Shown in pieces: positions 17,617-27,422 of a stretch of DNA of 64,000 nucleotides. The stretch's first letter is position 1, and the number at the start of each line of letters is the position of its first letter. The position numbers and the translations under genes are program-made. A model generated the notes under the pieces. The model ran no database searches. It saw nothing but the letters and a program-made list of their open reading frames with translations, and was not told the DNA's origin. This DNA is from Pasteurella skyensis. Its GTDB lineage: Bacteria; Pseudomonadota; Gammaproteobacteria; Enterobacterales; Pasteurellaceae. The DNA lies in contig NZ_CP016180.1 in assembly GCF_013377295.1 (NCBI RefSeq), forward strand, positions 1,674,001-1,738,000. The letters run 5' to 3'.

Positions 17617-19536
17617 ATGGCAGAAAAACGTTACGATGCAGATGAGATAACCGTTCTTAAAGATCTTGAACCTGTACAACTTCGCCCAGGAATGTACACC
17701 GACACCACTCGCCCAAACCATTTAGGGCAAGAAGTCATTGATAATAGTGTTGATGAAGCATTAGCTGGCTTTGCAACCAAAATTGATGTCATTTTGCATA
17801 AAGACAATTCTTTAGAGGTTATCGATGATGGGCGAGGAATGCCTGTTGATATTCACTCTTCCGAAAAAATTTCAGGTGTTGAGTTAATTCTCACAAAACT
17901 GCACGCAGGGGGTAAATTCTCCAATAAAAACTATACCTTCTCAGGTGGGTTACACGGTGTAGGAATTTCGGTGGTGAATGCGCTTTCTGAACGCGTTGAT
18001 GTCACCATTAAACGTGATGGAAAAGTACATACTATTGCTTTTTCTAATGGTGCCAAAATTGAAGAGTTACAAGTTATTAAAAAGTGTTTAAAACGAGATA
18101 CTGGTACAGCAGTACGTTTTTATCCCAACCCTAAATATTTTGACTCAGATAAATTTTCTGTCAGTCGATTACGCCATTTATTACGTGCTAAAGCAGTACT
18201 TTGCCCTAAATTAACCGTTAATTTTACAGATCACATTAATGATACTCAGGAAACTTGGTATTATGAGGATGGTTTGTCTGATTACTTACGTGATGCATTA
18301 AATGAATATGAGACGCTACCAGAAATTCCTTTTACAGGGGACATTGTAGAAAATACAGAGGCTCTCAGTTGGGCATTAAATTGGCTACCTGAAAATGGTG
18401 AGTTGATCACAGAAAGTTATGTCAACCTTATTCCAACTCTACAAGGTGGTACACACGTAAACGGCTTACGACAAGGGCTATTAAATGCAATGGCAGAATT
18501 CTGTGAATTCCGTAATTTACTGCCTCGTGGTATCAAATTAACTGCAGATGATGTGTGGAATCGTTGTAGTTATGTGCTTTCTTTAAAAATGCAAGATCCT
18601 CAATTTGCAGGACAAACTAAAGAGCGTTTATCTTCTCGTCAAGCAGCAAGTTATGTCTCTAATATTGTAAAAGATGCCTTTAGTTTATGGTTAAACCAAA
18701 ATGTGCAAGCAGGACAACAAATTGCAGAATTAGCCATTAGTTCAGCTCAACGTCGCTTACGTGCATCTAAAAAGGTGGTACGTAAAAAATTAGTCAGTGG
18801 TCCTGCGCTACCAGGTAAACTCGCTGATTGTACGGCTCAAGATTTAACTCGCACAGAATTATTTCTTGTAGAGGGAGACTCTGCAGGTGGTTCTGCAAAA
18901 CAAGCACGTGATAAAGAGTTTCAGGCTATTTTACCGCTACGAGGTAAAATTTTAAATACATGGGAAGTATCACCAGATCAAGTATTAGCCTCCAACGAAG
19001 TCCACGATATTGCGGTGGCATTAGGGATTGATCCTGATAGCAATGATTTAACTCAACTACGTTATGGTAAAGTCTGCATTCTCGCCGATGCAGATTCAGA
19101 TGGTTTACATATTGCAACTTTACTTTGTGCATTGTTTTTACGCCATTTCCCAAAATTGGTTAAGCAAGGACACGTCTATGTGGCAATGCCTCCACTTTAT
19201 CGTATTGATATTGGTAAAAATGAAGTTCACTATGCACTTGATGAAGCTGAAAAAGAGGCAATTTTAGCACGCCTAGCTAGTAAACGAGGAAAACCCAATG
19301 TACAACGTTTTAAAGGGTTAGGGGAAATGAACCCTAGTCAACTACGTGAAACCACGATGGATCCAAGCACTCGCCGTTTAGTTCAGCTTACCTTTGATGA
19401 AACCGCATCAGTACTTGAAAATGAAGGCGAGCCCAACACATTCGAAATAATGGATATGTTACTTGCTAAAAAACGCTCTGAAGATCGTAAACAGTGGCTA
19501 CAACGTCGTGGTGATGAAGCTGAATTAGCAGTTTAA
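17617..19536 (+). CDS. parE: DNA topoisomerase IV subunit B
   Basis: 639 residues; ATPase subunit of the enzyme that decatenates daughter chromosomes. GHKL motifs: EVIDNSVDEALAG (about 39), DDGRGMP (about 67) and SGGLHGVGISVVNAL (about 109). TOPRIM motifs: EGDSAGGSAKQ (about 418) and DADSDGLH (about 490). The length and the AEKRYDADEITVL start fit ParE rather than GyrB (about 800 residues). parC is not adjacent. Confidence 0.95.
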   Translation: MAEKRYDADEITVLKDLEPVQLRPGMYTDTTRPNHLGQEVIDNSVDEALAGFATKIDVILHKDNSLEVIDDGRGMPVDIHSSEKISGVELILTKLHAGGKFSNKNYTFSGGLHGVGISVVNALSERVDVTIKRDGKVHTIAFSNGAKIEELQVIKKCLKRDTGTAVRFYPNPKYFDSDKFSVSRLRHLLRAKAVLCPKLTVNFTDHINDTQETWYYEDGLSDYLRDALNEYETLPEIPFTGDIVENTEALSWALNWLPENGELITESYVNLIPTLQGGTHVNGLRQGLLNAMAEFCEFRNLLPRGIKLTADDVWNRCSYVLSLKMQDPQFAGQTKERLSSRQAASYVSNIVKDAFSLWLNQNVQAGQQIAELAISSAQRRLRASKKVVRKKLVSGPALPGKLADCTAQDLTRTELFLVEGDSAGGSAKQARDKEFQAILPLRGKILNTWEVSPDQVLASNEVHDIAVALGIDPDSNDLTQLRYGKVCILADADSDGLHIATLLCALFLRHFPKLVKQGHVYVAMPPLYRIDIGKNEVHYALDEAEKEAILARLASKRGKPNVQRFKGLGEMNPSQLRETTMDPSTRRLVQLTFDETASVLENEGEPNTFEIMDMLLAKKRSEDRKQWLQRRGDEAELAV

Positions 19537-19549
19537 TAACCGATTTAAT

Positions 19550-20179
19550 ATGTCTAAAGAATTTGAGATCTGTTACCAGCATAATGACTTTGTTATTATC
19601 AACAAGCCCGCTGGTGTGAGTGTACATAAAGACAATAAGGAAACAGGATTAACCACACAACTTGCTCAACAATTAAATGTTGAGCAAGTTTGGTTGGTAC
19701 ATCGTTTAGATAAAGTCACTTCTGGCTTGTTAATTTTGGCCTTAAAGCGTGAGGTAGCGGTCACATTCTCACAACTTTTTGCAAATCATCAAATTCAAAA
19801 AACGTATTGGGCATTAGCAACGAATAAACCCAAAAAGAAACAGGGAAAAATTGTTGGAGATATGGAACGTACTCGCAATGGTGCGTGGAAACTGTGTCAT
19901 ACAAAACAAAATCCTGCCATTACACAATTTCACTCTCGCTCAATTGCACCTAATCTACGCCACTTTATTCTTCAGCCTAAAACAGGTAAAACCCATCAAT
20001 TACGCGTAGCAATGAAAAGTTTAGGTAGCCCAATTTTAGGTGATCGACTTTATAGTGGTGACACTGCTGATCGTGTTTATTTACACGCTTATCAATTAGA
20101 GTTTATTTATCAAAATCAAACAATTAAAATAAACTGCGCCCCCAGAAATGGAGTGTTATGGCAGAAGCTAGACATCTAA
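19550..20179 (+). CDS. RluA-family pseudouridine synthase (TIGR01621 type)
   Basis: 209-residue single-domain RNA pseudouridine synthase. The catalytic aspartate lies in VHRLDKVTSGLLILA near residue 53; KTYWAL and KTGKTHQLRVAMKSLGSPILGD follow as in RluA-type enzymes. There is no S4 domain. The RNA target is not known. It sits 13 bases after parE and probably shares its transcript. Confidence 0.88.
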   Translation: MSKEFEICYQHNDFVIINKPAGVSVHKDNKETGLTTQLAQQLNVEQVWLVHRLDKVTSGLLILALKREVAVTFSQLFANHQIQKTYWALATNKPKKKQGKIVGDMERTRNGAWKLCHTKQNPAITQFHSRSIAPNLRHFILQPKTGKTHQLRVAMKSLGSPILGDRLYSGDTADRVYLHAYQLEFIYQNQTIKINCAPRNGVLWQKLDI

Positions 20180-20232
20180 AAATAACAGGAATATAATACG
20201 AATGGTTTTTATTTCTATTTTTGGAGTAATTT

Positions 20233-20340
20233 ATGAAAGATATTATTTCAGACACCCTTTTTTTGCCTCTTTATTTTAGAGCTCTTGATGCTCAAAAATC
20301 ACAATCTATTTATCTGGTTGAGAAAGCATATAAGCAATAA
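20233..20340 (+). pseudogene. 5' remnant of a SAM-dependent methyltransferase gene
   Basis: A short reading frame of 35 residues with a good ribosome site (GGAG, then ATG) begins MKDIISDTLFLPLYFRA. This looks like the first residues of O-methyltransferases of the leucine-carboxyl/polyketide-methyltransferase kind. After about 24 residues it runs into DNA that is the antisense of the neighbouring SDR gene's 3' end (from 20306), so the rest of the gene is lost. The match is by eye only; it could also be chance. Confidence 0.4.
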
Positions 20341-20983
20341 CGTCAGCCAAATCTTCAGGATTAGTAAAGTTTTGTGTATCAAAATTATCGCCACTTTTTG
20401 CAAACATCTCAGTATTAGTACCACTTTGATAAACACCTGCAATTTTTATATTAGTCTCTGCTAAGTCTTGTTTCAATACTTCAGTAAAGCCTCGAATACC
20501 ATATTTACTTGCAGTGTAGACTGATTGATTCTGTTGTGCAACAACCCCTGATTTTGAAACAATGTTAATGATACGAGCTTCTTCACGTTATCTTAAAACA
20601 GGAAGTAACAAACGTGTTGTATGAATAACAGCCAGCAAATTAGTCTGAATAATATCATCAACCATTTTGGTATCCATCTCATCCACAGGCATTAATTTTT
20701 GCCAAATTCCAGCATTATTAATAAGAACATCAACAGTACCGAAATCGGAAACAATAGATTGCAACGTTAATTCTAATTTTTCAGTATCACAAATATCACA
20801 GATATAATAGTTGGCATTAACAGCACCGAGCTCCTTTGCTTGTTTTACCACTTCTGCTAACTGTTTTTCATTGCGAGCAATTAATGCCAATTGGCATTTT
20901 TCTTTTGCCAGTCTTAATGCTAATTGTTTACCAATGCCTGTACTTGCCCCAGTTATAACAATAATTTTATTGGATAATTCCAT
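20306..20983 (-). pseudogene. Short-chain dehydrogenase gene interrupted by an in-frame stop
   Basis: The frame encodes a 225-residue classical SDR: TGASTGIGKQLA (about 11), a VLINNAGIW block (about 86), then a TAA at 20588-20590 right after LLLPVLR (residue 131). In the same frame, homology continues without indel: ARIINIVSKSG, then the catalytic SVYTASKYG, ending at TAG 20306-20308. The truncated product lacks the YxxxK pair, so it should be inactive. A single base change (for example CAA to TAA) explains it. The strong ribosome site AAGGAGAAGG is intact, suggesting recent decay. A sequencing error is the main alternative. Confidence 0.85.
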
Positions 20984-21014
20984 TTTTTCCTTCTCCTTGT
21001 AGATAGATATAGAT

Positions 21015-21506
21015 TTATTGTAACTTTATTGACTTACCACAAACGCTGCCATCAAATTCAAAAATTAATTCTTCATTACTTTTCAATGCGTTAATAACAG
21101 TATTTATATCCTTTTCACTATAATTAGACCAAAATAACATATCTGATATCGTTCCCTCTGATCTTTTATAATAGTCTTCGATAACTTTAGTATATTTTTC
21201 TAAATAATACATTTGCTCTGGTGGTTCTGTTTCCCAAATTAACCGTAAACCCTCATTTATTTCTGTTTCACTTATTGTGCCAACCTCAATTGGCTGAATA
21301 GCTAAACTATCACAAAACTCGTCTAAACTCATCGAACACCAATAGTTATCTAAGGTATCAATATCTGTATGCACTACTGCGATTTTATTTACTTGCTCTA
21401 AAATAGATTCTTTTTTCTCTTGAGGGAGATCTTCACTATAATCTTCTAATAAATGAAATAAGTTTTCACTTCTTATTGTTTCTTGTTTAGTCATTATTGA
21501 TTTCAT
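21015..21506 (-). CDS. Hypothetical acidic protein
   Basis: 163 residues, strongly acidic, no signal peptide or membrane segment. The visible pattern is helical, with LLEDYSEDLPQEKKESILEQ near the start and YWCSMSLDEFCDSLAI near 55. I do not recognise the family. The ATG at 21506 has AAGGAG at good distance. It is followed by the broken SDR gene and preceded, after about 100 bases, by another unknown acidic protein. Size, charge and isolation are reminiscent of contact-dependent-inhibition or polymorphic-toxin immunity proteins, but no toxin gene is visible. Confidence 0.6.
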   Translation of the reverse strand: MKSIMTKQETIRSENLFHLLEDYSEDLPQEKKESILEQVNKIAVVHTDIDTLDNYWCSMSLDEFCDSLAIQPIEVGTISETEINEGLRLIWETEPPEQMYYLEKYTKVIEDYYKRSEGTISDMLFWSNYSEKDINTVINALKSNEELIFEFDGSVCGKSIKLQ

Positions 21507-21609
21507 AATAGCTCCTTACGTGGAGACAGGGAATGCCCTGCCTTATATCAATATGTTATGTTAAAATATACCGTCACTCTATCTAAAAATAAAGTAACCT
21601 TATATTTGA

Positions 21610-22026
21610 CTATTGTACTTGTAATTTTTCATATAAAGCAAAAATTTCAAATACAACCTCATCAGTTGCTTCAATAACAGGTGCTGGCATCAAAGAAATC
21701 GTATTTTCCATTTTATGGGCAATATTTGCAATAAAACCAATAATATAGATTATGATATCTAATGCCTGCTCTTCTTTATCATTTTTTACTTGATAAACTA
21801 ACATTCCTAAATCATTATCTTCATCAATATTATCCAAAAATACACTGATAGCACTTGCTTGAATATCTTGTTGTAGTACAAACTGTTTTGCTTTAGTTGT
21901 GGCAGGGTTTACTGCTGTATAAATATTTTGATTATCTTTTAATAAGGGAATAACTTGCTCACAAACTTTCAACACCGCTTTACATTTTTCTATATCTGTT
22001 AATGTTAAAAAATCAGATTTTTGCAT
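21610..22026 (-). CDS. Hypothetical small acidic protein, possibly immunity-like
   Basis: 138 residues, acidic, predicted all-helical; CKAVLKVCEQVIPLLKDN near residues 14-31 and DNIDEDNDLGMLVYQVKND near 66-84. There is no signal peptide; one moderately hydrophobic helix (LDIIIYIIGFIANIA) probably packs internally. By eye it loosely resembles Imm6-type immunity proteins, which also open with a helix around an 'LPLLED' motif; this is an inference only. It starts 13 bases after the ruvB stop and probably rides on that transcript. Confidence 0.55.
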   Translation of the reverse strand: MQKSDFLTLTDIEKCKAVLKVCEQVIPLLKDNQNIYTAVNPATTKAKQFVLQQDIQASAISVFLDNIDEDNDLGMLVYQVKNDKEEQALDIIIYIIGFIANIAHKMENTISLMPAPVIEATDEVVFEIFALYEKLQVQ

Positions 22027-22039
22027 AACTTTTTACTCA

Positions 22040-23041
22040 TTAATTTTCACTAAAACCAAAATGAGAGTAGGTTCTTGATGTTGCGATACGTCCTCTTGGG
22101 GTGCGTTGTAAAAAGCCTTGTTGAATAAGATAAGGTTCTAATACATCTTCAATGGTATCTCGCTCTTCGCCAATGGCTGCGGCTAAATTGTCTAGCCCAA
22201 CAGGTCCTCCATCAAAGCGTTCAATCACAGCAAGTAATAATTTTCTATCCATAAAATCAAACCCTTTTGGATCGACATCCAGCATTTTAAGAGCTTGTTG
22301 GGAAATTTCTTTAGAAATCACACCGCTATTTTTAACATCTGCAAAATCTCGTACTCGACGTAATAAGCGGTTTGCAATTCGAGGTGTACCTCGTGAACGG
22401 CGAGCAATTTCAATTGCAGCCTCATTAGACAAGGCTAAATTTAAGCAATTGGCACTTCGTGTAACAATGGAAGTTAGATCTTCTACAGAATAAAATTCTA
22501 AACGTTGCACAATACCAAAACGATCTCGTAATGGCGAAGTAAGAGAACCAGCTCTAGTAGTTGCTCCAACTAATGTAAAAGGAGGGAGATCTAACTTAAT
22601 TGAGCGAGCAGCAGGTCCTTCACCAATCATTATATCCAACTGATAATCTTCCATTGCAGGATACAATATCTCTTCAATCATTGGGGAGAGACGGTGAATT
22701 TCATCAATAAAAAGGACATCATAAGGCTCAAGGTTAGTGAGCATTGCCGCCAAATCCCCTGCTTTTTCAAGTACTGGTCCTGAAGTGGTACGAATATTCA
22801 CGCCCATTTCATTAGCAATAATATTAGCAAGGGTAGTTTTTCCCAACCCCGGAGGTCCAAATATCAATAGATGATCGAGGGCATCTTGACGCATTTTAGC
22901 GGCTTGGATAAAAATTTCCATCTGCTCTCGAACCGTAGGTTGCCCAACATAGTCAGCTAATAACTTTGGTCGAATCGCACGATCAATGGCCTCTTCTTCT
23001 GGTTTAGAAGAGGCACTAATAATTCTATCTGCTTCTATCAT
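22040..23041 (-). CDS. ruvB: Holliday junction branch migration ATPase RuvB
   Basis: 333-residue AAA+ motor of the RuvABC resolvasome. Walker [12 protein letters not shown] (about 64), Walker B LFIDEIHR (about 115), sensor ATTRAGSL and the winged-helix end [11 protein letters not shown] are present. It lies five bases after dolP with no clear ribosome site, so it appears translationally coupled. ruvA and ruvC, its normal partners, are not in this window. Confidence 0.96.
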   Translation of the reverse strand: MIEADRIISASSKPEEEAIDRAIRPKLLADYVGQPTVREQMEIFIQAAKMRQDALDHLLIFGPPGLGKTTLANIIANEMGVNIRTTSGPVLEKAGDLAAMLTNLEPYDVLFIDEIHRLSPMIEEILYPAMEDYQLDIMIGEGPAARSIKLDLPPFTLVGATTRAGSLTSPLRDRFGIVQRLEFYSVEDLTSIVTRSANCLNLALSNEAAIEIARRSRGTPRIANRLLRRVRDFADVKNSGVISKEISQQALKMLDVDPKGFDFMDRKLLLAVIERFDGGPVGLDNLAAAIGEERDTIEDVLEPYLIQQGFLQRTPRGRIATSRTYSHFGFSEN

Positions 23042-23046
23042 TTTGA

Positions 23047-23640
23047 TTATTTAATATAATGAAAAGCAGTGATTACTTTTCTTACACCTTTAGTATGACG
23101 AGCAATTTGAATGACTAATTTAGCTTGTTGAGTACTCACATTACCCATTAAGAAAACTTCACCATTTTCAGTGAAAACCTTAACGTTAGAGCTTTTTATA
23201 AATTTATTTGCAAGCAATTGTGTTTTCACTTGAGTGGTAATCCAAGCATCTGTTGCCATTTGTCCTGCACCAATTTTTTTTGCGATACGCATTTCGTTAT
23301 AAACAGCATTCACACCTTCTACACCTGCAGTAATATTTTGAGCAGTTTGAGCTGCAACAGCATTCATTGTTTGCCCTGCTAATAATACTTTTCCTTCATA
23401 AGAAACAACAACGATTCGAGCTTCTTCTTTAAGTTGAGCATCTTTACCAAGACGAAGGCTAATTTTTTCTTCTAGTGTTTCATCATCAAGCTGTGTCCCA
23501 GCAGTACGAGGATCTGTCGCTACTTTAGTTGCAACAGCTACAGTACCTACAACCGCTGCCGTTATACAACCTTGCAATGATAATAAACTAAATGAAAATA
23601 GTGTAATTATGCCAAGTTTTTTAAAAATAGAATTAAACAT
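23047..23640 (-). CDS. dolP: Outer-membrane lipoprotein DolP (YraP), two BON domains
   Basis: 197 residues from the ATG at 23640, which has AAGGAATATTATA upstream; a longer in-frame start at 23697 would overlap diaA and precede the signal peptide oddly. A lipoprotein signal peptide ends in the lipobox LLSLQGC. Two BON domains follow (about 55-120 and 130-195), the second with [15 protein letters not shown]. DolP maintains outer-membrane integrity and interacts with BAM in E. coli. Conserved context: lpoA-yraN-diaA-dolP. Confidence 0.9.
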   Translation of the reverse strand: MFNSIFKKLGIITLFSFSLLSLQGCITAAVVGTVAVATKVATDPRTAGTQLDDETLEEKISLRLGKDAQLKEEARIVVVSYEGKVLLAGQTMNAVAAQTAQNITAGVEGVNAVYNEMRIAKKIGAGQMATDAWITTQVKTQLLANKFIKSSNVKVFTENGEVFLMGNVSTQQAKLVIQIARHTKGVRKVITAFHYIK

Positions 23641-23665
23641 TATAATATTCCTTATAAAATTATAG

Positions 23666-24244
23666 TTAAGAAAAGAGTAAAGCATCAATCGCTTCACACA
23701 TCAAATTTAAACCAAACAAATGCCCTTCTATAATACGCATTTCATTATTAGATGGAATCACTATTTCAGTATCCGTTTTGGCCAATAATCCTGATGTATG
23801 ATTATTATGACTACTCGTAAATGCAATGATACCTAAATTTTCATTTACTGCACTATAAATTGCATTTAATACCAGCTCTTCGTTTCCAAAAGGTGAAAAG
23901 GCTACTAATATATCTCCTTCTGTCGCAACTGCTTGTAGCTTTTTCTTATACAGAAGAGCAATTTCATTATCTTGTGCTGATACTGTCGCTAAAATACCTT
24001 CAAAACTTAATAAAACCGCAGAAAAGCTAGGGCGAGCTAGTTCATAGCGATGAGATAAATGACTTACTAAGAGTTGAGCATTTCCATAGGAACGACCAGA
24101 ACCACATACAATGACTTTATTACCTCTTAATAAGCACTCCACAATTCGACTTGCCGCTTGATGAATCACTGTTGGCAGCAATTCAGAGGATGCAATTTGA
24201 ATTTGGATACTTTCTGAAAATCGGTCTTGAATTTTTTGTAACAT
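23666..24244 (-). CDS. diaA: DnaA initiator-associating protein DiaA (SIS domain)
   Basis: 192 residues with a sugar-isomerase (SIS) fold: CGSGRSYGNAQLLVSHL near 49, VAFSPFGNEELVLNAI near 116 and EGHLFGLNLMCEAID at the end. DiaA binds DnaA and promotes ordered initiation of replication. GmhA is a paralogous alternative, but the lpoA-yraN-diaA-dolP order supports DiaA. Confidence 0.88.
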   Translation of the reverse strand: MLQKIQDRFSESIQIQIASSELLPTVIHQAASRIVECLLRGNKVIVCGSGRSYGNAQLLVSHLSHRYELARPSFSAVLLSFEGILATVSAQDNEIALLYKKKLQAVATEGDILVAFSPFGNEELVLNAIYSAVNENLGIIAFTSSHNNHTSGLLAKTDTEIVIPSNNEMRIIEGHLFGLNLMCEAIDALLFS

Positions 24245-24293
24245 AATTAAATTTAAGCGGTTAGTTTATGTAAGAAATTTGCAATTTTTTATT

Positions 24294-24638
24294 TTAATCT
24301 AAAAAATTTTGAATCCAAATGGGATCATTTTGTCCTTCAAAAGCAACAACATCAAAACGACAATCTGCATTATCAAGACTTAGCCCCTGTTGTGCTAACC
24401 ACAAATTCGCTGCAGCTAACCATTTTTTCTGTTTAGTATAACCTATACTTTCAACAGCACTACCAAAATTTGCATTTTTACGTTGTCTTACTTCTACAAA
24501 AACAGTCGTTGAGCCTTGTTTCATTACTAAATCAAGCTCTCCACATTTGAATGTTTGATTGGTAGCAACAAGTTCTAGCCCGTTTTCCTCTAGAAAAATA
24601 CGGGCTTTGTCTTCAAACACAGTTCCTTGTTTACGCAT
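24294..24638 (-). CDS. YraN family endonuclease-like protein
   Basis: 114-residue UPF0102 protein with the restriction-endonuclease-like core: [16 protein letters not shown] at the start, [11 protein letters not shown], then [16 protein letters not shown] and later [10 protein letters not shown]. The D...EVR acid residues resemble Holliday-junction resolvase sites, but cellular function remains uncertain. It sits one base after lpoA. Confidence 0.88.
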   Translation of the reverse strand: MRKQGTVFEDKARIFLEENGLELVATNQTFKCGELDLVMKQGSTTVFVEVRQRKNANFGSAVESIGYTKQKKWLAAANLWLAQQGLSLDNADCRFDVVAFEGQNDPIWIQNFLD

Positions 24639-24639
24639 T

Positions 24640-26400
24640 TTAATCGTCTGAAATTACACTACTGCCACTATATTTGAGCCATTTCATATTACGCTCAATA
24701 TGACAATTCACCCCTGCTTTTAGTTCTCCCGTCAGTCCAGAAATCGTAAAACCTGGAATTTGGCGAAGCTCATTAAAATTATTGATTAATGTCCAAGCAT
24801 CTGCCCCCATTGCATATAAGCGCATCATTGAAAAATCACTCTTAGCCACTTTACTCGCCATTTTATACTGTTCAGAAGATCTATCTGAAAGTAATGGAAT
24901 TTCACTAAATTTTACACCTTCCATTGTGGTATAAAAATCGGCATTACTATTAGGTGAATGACTACGTGAAGAGGTATAAATCGTGAATTTATTGGCAAAC
25001 TCTGAACTATCTAAAGCCTCTTTAGCTTCTAATAGTTGATCTGCATTTCCTAAGAAATAGATTGATTGTCCTTCTACATACTCAATATTTTGTAAATTAG
25101 TGACAATATCAATCGCTTGATCATAATATCTTACATCCGCATCAGTATTAGTAACCTTTCTCCATCGAGCGGCAAATGCATTCGCTGAACGCATTCCAAA
25201 ATCACCATTTGGAGCAATAACAAGCGCTTGAGTCACACCATCTTGACGCATTTTATCTGCAGCTGAATATGCTTCTGCTTCAGGAGATAAACCATAATAA
25301 CAAACTTTAGCTCTTGCTCTTGAATTATTGGTTGCATTTAATGCTAGAATACTTAATCCATCTATATTCGTATTATGTAGCATTTCATCTACCTTAGATT
25401 TCAACAATGGGCCAATAACTGCTTGAGCACCAGATACTTTTGCGTTTTGAATAATTAAGTTTAGTGATTCACTGTTCGTATCTAAGATATTAACACTAAC
25501 AAGTTCATTCATTCCTCTAGCATCATCAAATCCTTGCTGGATAATTTCTCCTAAAAACTTCAAATCACCACTTAAAGGTAATAAAAGTGCAATATGATTA
25601 AATTGTGTTTGTTGAAAAGAGGTAATTGCTTTTAATTCTGTTGGTAATAATATTGCAGCACTATGACTCGGATACAAAGCTTTCCAACTATTAATAGCTT
25701 GCACTAATGTTTCTGGCGTGGAAAGATTATCATTGTAGAGTTGAATAAGTGATAACCAGCCTGCAAGTGTTGTTTCACCCGCTTTTGCTCTGGTTGCTGA
25801 TAACATACCCTTATTAGCACGTCTTAATAGCGCCCAAATATTATTATTATTTAATTGATGTTCTTTAGTATCAACCAAATATCCATCAAGTAAAATACTT
25901 GTTCTTACAGCCTCTACAATATTTTTATTTTTTTCAGCTATTTTAACGAGAATTTTGTAATAACGCTTCATTTGAACACGACTAAGCTGAGATAAAGGTA
26001 ATAACTTCAATGCTTGATCAGCTTGAACTTTTTTATTTTCCATTATCATTAATTTTGCAGTGACTAATTGATATTCAATTTGTTGTATCTCATTTAATGT
26101 TGGAGAAAGCTCTGCAAGCATATTTTTCGCTTCGACTATTTTATTTTCAGCAAGCAATTGACGAATAGCAAGTAAGCGATAACTCTTTCTGCTTTCTGGA
26201 TCTAAACTTAAAGTAAGTTTATTGACATAAAATTCGGAACTTGAATAAGCTTCATTTCTTAACGATTCTGTCACTTCATTTGTAAACAGACTGAGCCCTG
26301 TCGTACACGCAGATAAAAATAGAGACATTACTATTGGTAAAAGTATTGTTCTCATTTTCTGTTTTAATGTACGTTTTTGTACTAGAATAGTATTTAACAT
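24640..26400 (-). CDS. lpoA: Penicillin-binding protein activator LpoA
   Basis: 586-residue outer-membrane lipoprotein that stimulates PBP1A from the periplasm. The N-terminus has several Lys/Arg residues, a hydrophobic core and the lipobox LFLSAC near residue 32. The N-terminal part (to about 255) is TPR-like; the C-terminal half (from [16 protein letters not shown], about 274) is a periplasmic-binding-protein fold. The start at 26400 has AAGGAAT; an internal Met at 26355 lacks a ribosome site. Its partner gene mrcA is in this window at 39176. Confidence 0.92.
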   Translation of the reverse strand: MLNTILVQKRTLKQKMRTILLPIVMSLFLSACTTGLSLFTNEVTESLRNEAYSSSEFYVNKLTLSLDPESRKSYRLLAIRQLLAENKIVEAKNMLAELSPTLNEIQQIEYQLVTAKLMIMENKKVQADQALKLLPLSQLSRVQMKRYYKILVKIAEKNKNIVEAVRTSILLDGYLVDTKEHQLNNNNIWALLRRANKGMLSATRAKAGETTLAGWLSLIQLYNDNLSTPETLVQAINSWKALYPSHSAAILLPTELKAITSFQQTQFNHIALLLPLSGDLKFLGEIIQQGFDDARGMNELVSVNILDTNSESLNLIIQNAKVSGAQAVIGPLLKSKVDEMLHNTNIDGLSILALNATNNSRARAKVCYYGLSPEAEAYSAADKMRQDGVTQALVIAPNGDFGMRSANAFAARWRKVTNTDADVRYYDQAIDIVTNLQNIEYVEGQSIYFLGNADQLLEAKEALDSSEFANKFTIYTSSRSHSPNSNADFYTTMEGVKFSEIPLLSDRSSEQYKMASKVAKSDFSMMRLYAMGADAWTLINNFNELRQIPGFTISGLTGELKAGVNCHIERNMKWLKYSGSSVISDD

Positions 26401-26445
26401 ATAAAATTCCTTTATAATAACCTTACGGAAGATATTACTTAGCTA

Positions 26446-27321
26446 ATGAGTGAAAAGCAAATGAAAAACGATCATAATCATCAACAATTGGGTAAATTAT
26501 ATATTGTTGCGACTCCAATTGGAAATCTCAATGATATTACTCATCGAGCCATTACAACCTTAGAGCAAGTTGATCTTGTTGCTGCTGAAGATACTCGCCA
26601 TAGCGGATTACTGCTTAGTCACTATGGAATAAAAAAACCTTTTTTCGCATTACATGATCATAATGAGCAACAAAAAGCGACACTGTTAGTTGAAAAATTA
26701 CAAAAAGGTTTAAATATTGCACTTATCTCAGATGCTGGTACTCCTCTTATTAGCGACCCTGGTTTTCATCTTGTCCGTGAATGTAAACAAAATGGTATTC
26801 AAGTTATTCCTATACCGGGTGCTTGTGCCGCTATTACTGCTTTAAGTGTTGCTGGTATTGCTTCAAATAGATTTAGTTTTGAAGGTTTTTTACCTGCCAA
26901 AACAAAAGCTCGTTGTGATCAACTTGAAGCCCTTAAAGATGAAACTCGAACATTAATTTTTTATGAATCTACTCATCGTATTTTAGATACGCTTGATGAT
27001 ATGCTCAAAATTTGGAATGATGATCGTTATGTGGTTATCGCTCGAGAACTGACTAAAACGTGGGAAACTATTTATGGCGACACCTTGCCACAACTTATTG
27101 AATGGTTAAAAGCTGAAAATAATCGAACTAAAGGCGAGATTGTTCTTATTATAGAAGGAAAATCAACAAAACCACAGGACGATATCTCTCCTCAAGCCGT
27201 TAAAGCACTCACATTGTTAACCAAAGAGCTACCTCTTAAAAAATCGGCATCTATCGTGGCAGATATTTTTGGCTACAAAAAAAATACCCTTTATCAATAT
27301 GCTTTAGAACATTTAAAATAG
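26446..27321 (+). CDS. rsmI: 16S rRNA 2'-O-ribose C1402 methyltransferase RsmI
   Basis: 291-residue SAM methyltransferase of the tetrapyrrole-methylase fold. Motifs: [15 protein letters not shown] (about 20), [12 protein letters not shown] (about 44), [12 protein letters not shown] (about 98) and [14 protein letters not shown] (about 125). It is divergent from lpoA, as in other gammaproteobacteria (yraL/lpoA). Confidence 0.94.
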   Translation: MSEKQMKNDHNHQQLGKLYIVATPIGNLNDITHRAITTLEQVDLVAAEDTRHSGLLLSHYGIKKPFFALHDHNEQQKATLLVEKLQKGLNIALISDAGTPLISDPGFHLVRECKQNGIQVIPIPGACAAITALSVAGIASNRFSFEGFLPAKTKARCDQLEALKDETRTLIFYESTHRILDTLDDMLKIWNDDRYVVIARELTKTWETIYGDTLPQLIEWLKAENNRTKGEIVLIIEGKSTKPQDDISPQAVKALTLLTKELPLKKSASIVADIFGYKKNTLYQYALEHLK

Positions 27322-27422
27322 ACATAATAAGCCATTTAAACATTATATTTTATTTGAAGAAATACCACTTTAACGCATTAATTTTGTTATAATTATAAAA
27401 AAATATTTTATATGAGGTATAA

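Noticed and set aside
20588-20983. Stop-shortened SDR as a genuine 131-residue protein
   Set aside because: It would lack the catalytic Tyr-Lys pair, and homology continues in frame past the stop.
22152-22493. Plus-strand frame of 113 codons inside ruvB
   Set aside because: Antisense shadow of conserved RuvB motifs; no homology pattern.
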